From: CAZRIZ01 sp964625885
GTDB lineage: Bacteria; Patescibacteriota; Saccharimonadia; Saccharimonadales; Saccharimonadaceae
DNA: 19,619 nucleotides
NCBI GenBank assembly: GCA_964625885.1
Contig: CAZVBM010000014.1
Span: 1 to 19,619 of the forward strand
Direction of reading: 5' to 3'
The position numbers and the translations under genes are program-made. Positions 15,241 to 19,619 of this stretch are shown here, piece after piece; the first letter of the stretch is position 1, and each line of letters begins with the position of its first letter. A model generated the notes under the pieces. It had not been told where the DNA came from. It saw nothing but the letters and a program-made list of their open reading frames with translations, and did not search any database.

Positions 15241-15645
15241 TTAGTGACGGCGATTGGAGATAGCGTAAGCTAAGCCATATACAACAGAGCCGAGCAGGAA
15301 GGTCTGCGACACAGTATCAACTGGACCAGTCCGAGGCAAAGATGCAGATGCCACGATAGTCGTTTGAGTATTGTCGTCTACCCTATCTGATGGGAATACG
15401 CCCACACCATCGGCCGCTACGTCACCATTCTCTTCTTCTTGACTATCATCAGCAATCGGAGCCATAGCCTTGTTTTGATTATCACCAGCAACAACAACCG
15501 GCTCTTTATCGGCACCATCACCGCCTACAATCGGACGAAATTTCTTAACCAAAGCAATCCCGCCCCCTGTTAAAACCAATAAAATAATTCCGCCCACCAA
15601 GAATTTTACAAATGACCTATCGCGCACCGCGCTTTTAATACTCAT
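15241..15645 (-). CDS. LPxTG-type surface protein (sortase substrate)
   Basis: The 134-residue protein has an N-terminal hydrophobic segment (FLVGGIILLVLTGGGIALV, about 15-33) flanked by basic residues. An acidic, disordered-looking stretch rich in D/E/G/A follows (about 41-100). LPRTG is at 103-107, followed by a second hydrophobic segment (about 111-129) and the basic tail SNRRH. This is the standard sortase cell-wall sorting signal, so the protein is probably attached to peptidoglycan; the chain between the segments is too short for an enzyme. I choose the ATG at 15645, because GGGAG lies 7 nt before it; the TTG two codons upstream would place that site only about 1 nt away. No sortase gene is in the window. 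Confidence 0.8.
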   Translation of the reverse strand: MSIKSAVRDRSFVKFLVGGIILLVLTGGGIALVKKFRPIVGGDGADKEPVVVAGDNQNKAMAPIADDSQEEENGDVAADGVGVFPSDRVDDNTQTTIVASASLPRTGPVDTVSQTFLLGSVVYGLAYAISNRRH

Positions 15646-15676
15646 ATTCAAACTCCCTTAGCGTAATACTGCGTTC

Positions 15677-15701
15677 ATTATACCCCATAATGGTGTATAA
15701 T
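15677..15701. promoter_or_regulatory. Palindromic divergent promoter/operator
   Basis: A 25-bp palindrome (11 of 12 base pairs match around A15689) carries TATAAT on the minus strand (15682-15677, toward the LPxTG gene) and TATAAT on the plus strand (15696-15701, toward the ROK kinase). Each -10 sits where the other promoter needs its -35, and neither has a good -35 hexamer. Use of the two is likely mutually exclusive, perhaps set by a dimeric regulator. Confidence 0.6.
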
Positions 15702-15728
15702 TAAAGTAAGAAACAGGGAGAACGACTA

Positions 15729-16550
15729 ATGATTATAGCGGTGGACGTCGGTAGCGCTAACACGATTGTGGCTAGCCTAAATAAAAACGGCGAAATTATT
15801 AATCATGTAAAGATGGCAACACCACAGAGCGCAACGGATGCGACAGATGTTATTATAGCGGCGATCGCCAGCCAATTCTCTAATTTGAGCTTTGATCGAA
15901 TAATCGTCGGCGTACCTGGACCAGTCAAAAATGGCCGCGTAGCTTGGTGCAGTAACCTAGATGATAGCTGGGATAACTTTGATTTGGCGGAAACACTACG
16001 GGCAACATTTAGTGTACCAGTTACCCTAGAAAACGATGCTAATTTAGCTGGGCTAGCCGAAGTTGATGCCTTAGCGCACACTCCACGCTCAGCAGTTTAC
16101 CTGTCTATTGGAGCTGGTATCGGCTCGAGCATAATTGTAAATGGCAAATTGGTAAATGGGCTACTCAATTCTGAAGCTGGCATGACCGAGTTGGAATATG
16201 ACGGCAAGATTAGAACCTGGGAATCGTTTGCCTCTGGCAAAGCGATTTTCGAAGCTTATGACAAATTAGCCGAAGAAATCACCAGCAAGCGTATTTGGCA
16301 AGCTATCACCGACCGAATTGCTCGCGGATTATTGGTTCTCATACCTATTATCCAGCCAGAACTGATAATCATCGGCGGAAGCATGGGTGGTAGCTTTTCT
16401 AAATATGGCTCGCTTCTAAACGACTTACTTGACGAAAAACTACCTGCCAAACTAGCCCGCCCGCGCATTATCGCCGCTTCTCAACCTGAAATGGCTGTTA
16501 TCTATGGTATTGGCATTTATGAGAGAACCGTCCTCAAAGAGCGACCTTAA
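15729..16550 (+). CDS. ROK-family sugar kinase, zinc motif lost
   Basis: The 273-residue protein is a ROK kinase, which phosphorylates glucose, N-acetylmannosamine or similar sugars with ATP. Phosphate-1 is IIAVDVGSANT, the catalytic aspartate is D103 in ENDANLAGLAE, and phosphate-2 is LSIGAGIGSSI (about 125-135). The usual zinc motif CxCGxxGC before ExxASG is missing; only WESFASG (about 164-170) with the sugar-binding glutamate remains. The ExGH sugar contact reads EAGM. The protein is on the short side for the family (about 290-320). The substrate cannot be named. AGGGAG lies 8-9 nt before the ATG. Its 3' end overlaps the metallopeptidase gene. Confidence 0.87.
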   Translation: MIIAVDVGSANTIVASLNKNGEIINHVKMATPQSATDATDVIIAAIASQFSNLSFDRIIVGVPGPVKNGRVAWCSNLDDSWDNFDLAETLRATFSVPVTLENDANLAGLAEVDALAHTPRSAVYLSIGAGIGSSIIVNGKLVNGLLNSEAGMTELEYDGKIRTWESFASGKAIFEAYDKLAEEITSKRIWQAITDRIARGLLVLIPIIQPELIIIGGSMGGSFSKYGSLLNDLLDEKLPAKLARPRIIAASQPEMAVIYGIGIYERTVLKERP

Positions 16551-17004
16551 ACAACTAGTTAAGCAACTAGCGATTGACCACTCCGAGATTAAATTCAAGG
16601 CAGGTGATGATTTCTACTGGTCGCCATCCAGTCAAACCCTTTTTTATAAAGACAACGACCAGTCATTGGAATCACGCCATTTGTTGCTGCATGAACTAGC
16701 TCACGCCAAACTTAGGCACGAAGGTTATTTTTACGATAATGAATTAGTTAAATTGGAGCTAGCCGCCTGGGAATACAGCCGTCAAAGCTTTTACCCCAAA
16801 TACTGCGATAAATTTGATCAGGACCTGGCTGACCGCTATCTCGATTATTATCGCAACTGGCTTTATGAACGTAGTCTCTGCCCAAATTGCCAATCGACTG
16901 GGCAACAAACCCAAGACTTGATCTACCACTGCCCTATTTGTGGGCAAAGGTGGCAATCCAACTCCGCCAAATTTACCCAGCTAAAAAGACGGAAACTAAA
17001 ATAG
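16504..17004 (+). CDS. HExxH metallopeptidase with C-terminal zinc ribbon
   Basis: This 166-residue protein has LLLHELAHAKLRH with zinc ligands H63 and H67 and catalytic E64. E85 in LVKLELAAWE is the likely third ligand. The spacing recalls ImmA/IrrE-type peptidases. The C-terminus carries two CxxC pairs (C126/C129 in CPNC, C143/C146 in CPICGQRW), a zinc ribbon, then a basic tail. ImmA-type enzymes cleave repressors; no repressor partner is adjacent, so the target is unknown. ATG at 16504 or 16519 is possible, without a ribosome binding site for either. It overlaps the ROK gene by 47 or 32 nt. The stop codon lies inside the terminator stem. Confidence 0.8.
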   Translation: MVLAFMREPSSKSDLKQLVKQLAIDHSEIKFKAGDDFYWSPSSQTLFYKDNDQSLESRHLLLHELAHAKLRHEGYFYDNELVKLELAAWEYSRQSFYPKYCDKFDQDLADRYLDYYRNWLYERSLCPNCQSTGQQTQDLIYHCPICGQRWQSNSAKFTQLKRRKLK

Positions 17005-17027
17005 GCCCTAAAACTAGGGCCTATTTT
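16998..17027. terminator. Strong bidirectional terminator
   Basis: A 13-bp perfect stem (16998-17010 with 17015-17027) with GGCCC/GGGCC at the core and loop AAAC has A4 on one side and T4 on the other. It can stop the ROK-peptidase unit from the left and the KGG gene from the right. Confidence 0.9.
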
Positions 17028-17041
17028 GTACTTAAAGCGTT

Positions 17042-17248
17042 TTAGGCATTGGTTTTCTTGGCTTTACCACGACGTGAAATACGTCCACCCTTTGCGCCAG
17101 CGATTTTTGCTAGCTCTGGGTTGGCGGCAAAACCACCAGTATTGCCGTTTCGGCCACCAACTGCGCCAATTTTGGCGTAAAAGTCGCTACCGTAACGCTT
17201 TTTGTTAGTTAAAGCAGCCTTGCGACCGCCCTCTTTAGTTCCTGCCAT
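17042..17248 (-). CDS. Small KGG-type stress protein
   Basis: The 68-residue basic, glycine-rich protein has KGG-like units: TKEGGRKAALTNKKRYG, YAKIGAVGGRNGNTGGF and LAKIAGAKGGRISRRGK. This matches the Con-10/GsiB-like stress family, whose members are mostly disordered, hydrophilic and made under stress. The third lysine of the KGG core is replaced by V in one unit (AVGG). It has the cleanest expression signals in the window: a TTGACA promoter with an extended -10, and AAGGAG 5 nt before the ATG. High expression is inferred from these signals. Confidence 0.85.
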   Translation of the reverse strand: MAGTKEGGRKAALTNKKRYGSDFYAKIGAVGGRNGNTGGFAANPELAKIAGAKGGRISRRGKAKKTNA

Positions 17249-17291
17249 ATTATCTCCTTATTTACCTCACATTTGATATAATGACTATTTA

Positions 17292-17320
17292 ATAATAGCA
17301 TAACCGCGACAAAATGTCAA
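17292..17320 (-). promoter_or_regulatory. Strong promoter of the KGG gene
   Basis: TTGACA (17320-17315), 17 bp and TATTAT (17297-17292), with TGC directly before the -10 (extended -10). Near it, ATAACC and GGTTAT (17301-17306 and 17323-17328) form an inverted repeat that brackets the -35, and GACA-TTT-TGTC overlaps the -35; either could be an operator. Confidence 0.8.
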
Positions 17321-17366
17321 TGGTTATTATGAAATAAACTTTGAAAATAAACAAGCATAAAAAGTC

Positions 17367-17395
17367 TTGCATTTATGCAAAGTGTGCGATAATAT
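17367..17395 (+). promoter_or_regulatory. Possible promoter of the structured RNA region
   Basis: TTGCAT (17367-17372) and TAATAT (17390-17395) are 17 bp apart on the plus strand, with a predicted start near 17402. Upstream of it is the back of the divergent KGG promoter. Confidence 0.35.
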
Positions 17396-17401
17396 GAAAG
17401 T

Positions 17402-17596
17402 ACCCTGTTTTTAGTTAAAAACAGACTTACACACACTTTCCAAAAACGGCCCATTGCGAGTAGGGCTGTTTTTGGTTGCAAATATAGGCAACAACTAGTA
17501 TCAAGGGTGCTTTAAAGTTAGCAACACCATAATGCGTCGCACAACATTTCGAACTTAGATACAAACAAAAAACTCCCCTTCGGGAGTTTTTTGTAG
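17402..17596 (+). ncRNA. Candidate small structured RNA, family not recognised
   Basis: This stretch has no credible protein. On the plus strand it can fold into successive hairpins: an 8-bp stem 17405-17424, a 13-bp stem with one G-U 17440-17475 (loop 17453-17462), GTTGC/GCAAC at 17475-17492, a bulged stem near 17506-17528, and a final 12-bp terminator stem 17566-17593. A plus-strand promoter lies just before it. I see none of the signatures of tmRNA, RNase P RNA, SRP RNA or a known riboswitch. It could instead be a cluster of terminators or the 3' trailer of the downstream minus-strand gene. Confidence 0.35.
17566..17593. terminator. Bidirectional terminator
   Basis: A 12-bp perfect stem CAAAAAACTCCC / GGGAGTTTTTTG with loop CTTC. 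In the minus direction it follows the 17689-18639 gene by about 95 nt and gives a T6 run; in the plus direction it ends the candidate RNA. Confidence 0.85.
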
Positions 17597-17688
17597 TTCC
17601 AACATTTTTTATCATATTTCTACAGACTCCACCTATCTTCGCCATCTTCTCCTCTTGTTTAACCTCTTACGTAGCTCTCCTACACATC

Positions 17689-18639
17689 CTAGTTTGTTTT
17701 CAATAAAAGCCACCCGAGCCGTCGAGGATTGTCCAAGTCTGAAATAATAGCTTTTATCCTATTGTATTTGTTCCTCTCCGTCTTGTATTGCCTCCTAAAG
17801 CTACGCTTCGCAGACTCAGAGTTAGCAGATGATATTAGGCCCTTCAAGTATTCCAGACGCTTCTCGGAACTAGTGGCACTCGACTGTAATATATCGCTCG
17901 TAGTCCGTCCATCAGACCTCCTCAACATAGCTTCTTTTAGAACATTAATTTCCTGTAGTGCATCATCTATAGAACAATAGGCTTCTTCAATTTTTTCATC
18001 CAATTCTTTGGCTATTTCGACTTTTTCGACATCGGAAAATCTTGAGTCACTAGCAAGCTCTGCTAAAACACTCTCTCTATTATTTATTAAATTCTGCAAT
18101 TGGTTTATTTTTATATCGCGCTTATTCAAACAATAACTCTCCCCAAAATTCTCCTGCATTTCAACAAAATTATAGTGTTCCGGTGCAAACTTTAATGTGT
18201 CTATTAAGTATATCAAGATCTCTCTTTGTTCACGTAGCGCTCGCTCTCTTACCATGTCGCCTTCAGTCCATGCACCGTCTGGACCAGTCACGTCAAAATT
18301 ATACTGATCTTGCTCAACTTGTTGTTGCTTATCTCGTAGTAAATCGTAGAATGTTTTACCAAGGTTTTCTTCCTTACCCAAATCGTCCCGTAATTCCGCA
18401 ATTATTCCGTGACCATATTCTCTCTTTTGAGACGAAGACCAGGAGGTATATTCGTCTAGGTCGGCACCTTCATCTTGATGATCACTGCCGAACAATTCCT
18501 TGATATATGAGTCCAAGAAGTCAGCCTGCTGCAAATTGGTATCAATAGGCATATCCGACAACCGATTTGGAACCTTATATTCACCGTCTTTACCTGACCG
18601 ATTAGTCACATTCACGTCTTCTTTAAGTTTCTCACTCAT
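17689..18639 (-). CDS. Hypothetical charged helical protein
   Basis: I do not recognise this 316-residue protein. It has no signal peptide, membrane segment, or cysteine/histidine metal pattern. It is rich in D/E/K/R/Q and looks mostly helical. The N-terminal 60 residues look disordered (EDVNVTNRSGKDGEYK). A middle region (about 70-160) has charged helices around VTGPDGAWTEGD. From about 175 to 250 there are coiled-coil-like helices (NQLQNLINNRESVLAEL, ELDEKIEEAYCSIDDALQEI), and the C-terminus is basic (about 277-301). The ATG has AAGGAA at 11 nt. It stands alone between rRNA terminators and the structured 17.5-kb region, with codon use that looks more AT-rich than its neighbours; this could mean recent acquisition. 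Confidence 0.7.
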   Translation of the reverse strand: MSEKLKEDVNVTNRSGKDGEYKVPNRLSDMPIDTNLQQADFLDSYIKELFGSDHQDEGADLDEYTSWSSSQKREYGHGIIAELRDDLGKEENLGKTFYDLLRDKQQQVEQDQYNFDVTGPDGAWTEGDMVRERALREQREILIYLIDTLKFAPEHYNFVEMQENFGESYCLNKRDIKINQLQNLINNRESVLAELASDSRFSDVEKVEIAKELDEKIEEAYCSIDDALQEINVLKEAMLRRSDGRTTSDILQSSATSSEKRLEYLKGLISSANSESAKRSFRRQYKTERNKYNRIKAIISDLDNPRRLGWLLLKTN

Positions 18640-18684
18640 TTTTTATTCGTTTCCTTTTCTGTTTTATTGAATTTTATGCCGCCT

Positions 18685-18715
18685 ATTATACTCTATCTCT
18701 CTCTTGATTTGTCAA
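18685..18715 (-). promoter_or_regulatory. Promoter of the hypothetical helical protein
   Basis: Perfect TTGACA (18715-18710) and perfect TATAAT (18690-18685), but with a long 19-bp spacer, which should lower its strength. Confidence 0.55.
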
Positions 18716-18726
18716 GACATGCTTTA

Positions 18727-18758
18727 GCTATACTAGCAAGTTAGTTGCTAGAAATAGC
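18727..18758. repeat. Inverted repeat between rRNA terminators and the orphan gene
   Basis: GCTAT and CTAGCAA pair with TTGCTAG and ATAGC (12 bp, small internal loop, 5-nt loop). No T-run follows on the minus strand, so it is not a standard terminator; it could protect RNA ends or be a protein site near the promoter at 18685-18715. Confidence 0.5.
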
Positions 18759-18764
18759 CAAGCC

Positions 18765-18787
18765 AAAAAACCCTCCTTTCGGATGGT
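18765..18787 (-). terminator. Third terminator-like hairpin after the rRNA operon
   Basis: On the minus strand ACCATCC pairs with GGAGGGT (one mismatch) around GAAA, followed by T6. It ends the last degenerate repeat unit. Confidence 0.65.
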
Positions 18788-18834
18788 CTTTCTACAATGA
18801 ACTTCGTTGATTATACAGATTTTACTTCATAAAA

Positions 18835-18876
18835 CTTTGTTTTTTAACAAAAACAAAGACCACCCTTTTGGGTGGT
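18835..18876 (-). terminator. Second terminator after the rRNA operon
   Basis: ACCACCC/GGGTGGT (7 bp, loop AAAA on the minus strand) is followed by a T-rich run that itself pairs in a 10-bp A/T hairpin at 18835-18858. Confidence 0.75.
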
Positions 18877-18945
18877 TCTCTGCAAATGGACTGCGTCAAT
18901 TATATCAGCATTTGCTAACGCAAATACTTCTTTTTCTACGAAAAA

Positions 18946-18973
18946 GAAGAACTCTCCTTTCGGAGAGTTCTTC
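18946..18973 (-). terminator. Main rRNA operon terminator
   Basis: A 12-bp perfect stem (GAAGAACTCTCC with GGAGAGTTCTTC, loop GAAA on the minus strand) begins 5 nt after the 5S 3' end and is followed by a T-rich run. Confidence 0.88.
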
Positions 18974-18978
18974 TATAA

Positions 18979-19087
18979 TTCGGCACCGTGCTACTTTTCC
19001 ACTTTTGGCAGTATAATCGCCGCTGTCAGGCTTAACTTCTGTGTTCGGGATGAGAACAGGTGTTTCCCTGACGCCATGGGCACCGAA
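18979..19087 (-). rRNA. rrf: 5S ribosomal RNA
   Basis: The minus strand contains the 5S core CATCCCGAACACAGAAGTTA and the flanking CACCTGTTCT. Helix I can be set from the ends: TTCGGTGCC (19087-19079) pairs with GGTGCCGAA (18987-18979), nine pairs with two adjacent G-U wobbles in the middle. This gives about 109 nt, slightly short for bacteria (about 115-120). Ends are good to within a few nt before processing. Confidence 0.93.
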
Positions 19088-19274
19088 GTGAGATTTCAAT
19101 CACGCGATACTTCCTCTAGGGCAAGTGCGGTGAAACCTCGCTTCGGAGTCCATTAGCACGATAAGTAAAATGTCTTGACGACAGGTGTTTATAAACACCA
19201 ATCACTAGTTAAAGCCTACCTCATCATCACCAGTTAATGCAAGCATTAGCTAATAGATGATAAGGACATAAAAA
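19088..19274 (-). other. 23S-5S spacer
   Basis: This spacer of about 187 bp holds no tRNA that I can find and no ORF. It contains a perfect 16-bp palindrome GGTGTTTATAAACACC (19184-19199) and a TAATGC-AA-GCATTA inverted repeat near 19235-19248. These are plausible processing stems for RNase III. TTGAAATC near the 5S end may pair with flanking sequence. Confidence 0.6.

Positions 19275-19619
<345 letters not shown>

Larger units (their letters stand above)
18765..18975 (-). repeat. Degenerate ~89-bp repeat units with TATAAT and hairpins downstream of 5S
   Basis: On the minus strand the region reads as three related units. Each has a GC stem with a GAAA or AAAA loop at 18973-18946, 18876-18859 or 18787-18770. 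In the first two units this is followed by a T/A-rich hairpin (18949-18927; 18858-18835), a small hairpin (18925-18910; TTTTA/TAAAA near 18819-18834), and TATAAT (18904-18899 and 18815-18810, 89 bp apart). After each TATAAT comes a similar 25-nt stretch before the next GC stem (GACGCAGTCCATTTGCAGA versus AACGAAGTTCATTGTAGA). Stem sequences differ but stay paired, so structure rather than sequence seems conserved. Confidence 0.55.

Noticed and set aside
15646..15651. TTG start two codons upstream for the LPxTG protein
   Set aside because: The GGGAG ribosome binding site would touch that TTG, while it is 7 nt from the ATG at 15645.
17402..17596. tmRNA, RNase P RNA, SRP RNA or 6S RNA
   Set aside because: None of the conserved core sequences is present, and there is no long end-to-end stem as in 6S RNA; it is kept only as an unassigned candidate.
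17427..17645. A minus-strand frame of 72 codons
   Set aside because: It runs through a perfect terminator stem and several other hairpins, has no ribosome binding site and resembles no protein.
18979..19087. Apparent direct repeat GGTGCC at both ends of the 5S gene, suggesting damage
   Set aside because: GGUGCC can pair with itself through two central G-U wobbles, giving a normal helix I.
19088..19274. A possible tRNA in the 23S-5S spacer
   Set aside because: No cloverleaf, TTCGAAT-like T-loop or CCA end could be assembled.

Overview
The window looks like a compact chromosome segment from a small-genome bacterium of the Candidate Phyla Radiation (Patescibacteria). Saccharibacteria is my best guess, from gene content and style only. 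Supporting signs are short versions of core proteins (adenylate kinase without a LID domain, IF-2 without the long N-terminal extension, a four-domain S1), a 138-residue protein resembling a CPR-restricted family, a small KGG stress protein, a Gram-positive-style LPxTG surface protein, many overlapping genes, and UGA used as a normal stop. No 16S rRNA or marker-gene comparison was possible.

Layout. (1) 1-883, minus: N-terminal part of a surface protein with a long basic N-terminus, a membrane anchor/signal segment, an IPT/TIG-like strand and 55-residue RCC1-type repeats; two of the 165-bp DNA repeats are identical. (2) 1014-5719, minus: two back-to-back transcription units. rpsU-yqeY-adk-map are joined by 1-, 4- and 26-nt overlaps. 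ftsA-ftsZ-thioredoxin-fold protein follow from their own 17-bp-spaced promoter just after map. (3) 5775-8430, minus: a winged-helix regulator with recJ, and a phosphoribosyltransferase-fold protein. (4) 8461-11813, plus: priA, def, fmt; def and fmt overlap by 38 nt. (5) 11805-15645, minus: an LPxTG surface protein, rpsA (S1), infB and a DUF5663-like protein. (6) 15729-17004, plus: a ROK-family sugar kinase and an HExxH metallopeptidase with a zinc ribbon, ending in a strong bidirectional terminator. (7) 17042-18639: a KGG stress protein, a structured non-coding stretch that may be a small RNA gene, and an orphan charged, helical protein. (8) 18640-19619, minus: the end of an rRNA operon (23S 3' end, 5S) followed by three hairpins in degenerate repeat units.

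The genes fall into a few functional groups. Protein start and maturation is covered by infB, fmt, def and map, with rpsA and rpsU for the small ribosomal subunit. Division is covered by ftsA and ftsZ, and replication restart and repair by priA and recJ. The surface layer is represented by the RCC1 protein and the LPxTG protein.

No defence system, CRISPR array, prophage or transposon is visible. The least explained parts are the structured 17.4-17.6 kb region, the repeated promoter-like/hairpin units after the 5S gene, the 25-bp palindrome carrying two opposed -10 hexamers at 15.69 kb, and several genes whose -10 box lies only 6-8 nt before the start codon, as expected for leaderless mRNAs.
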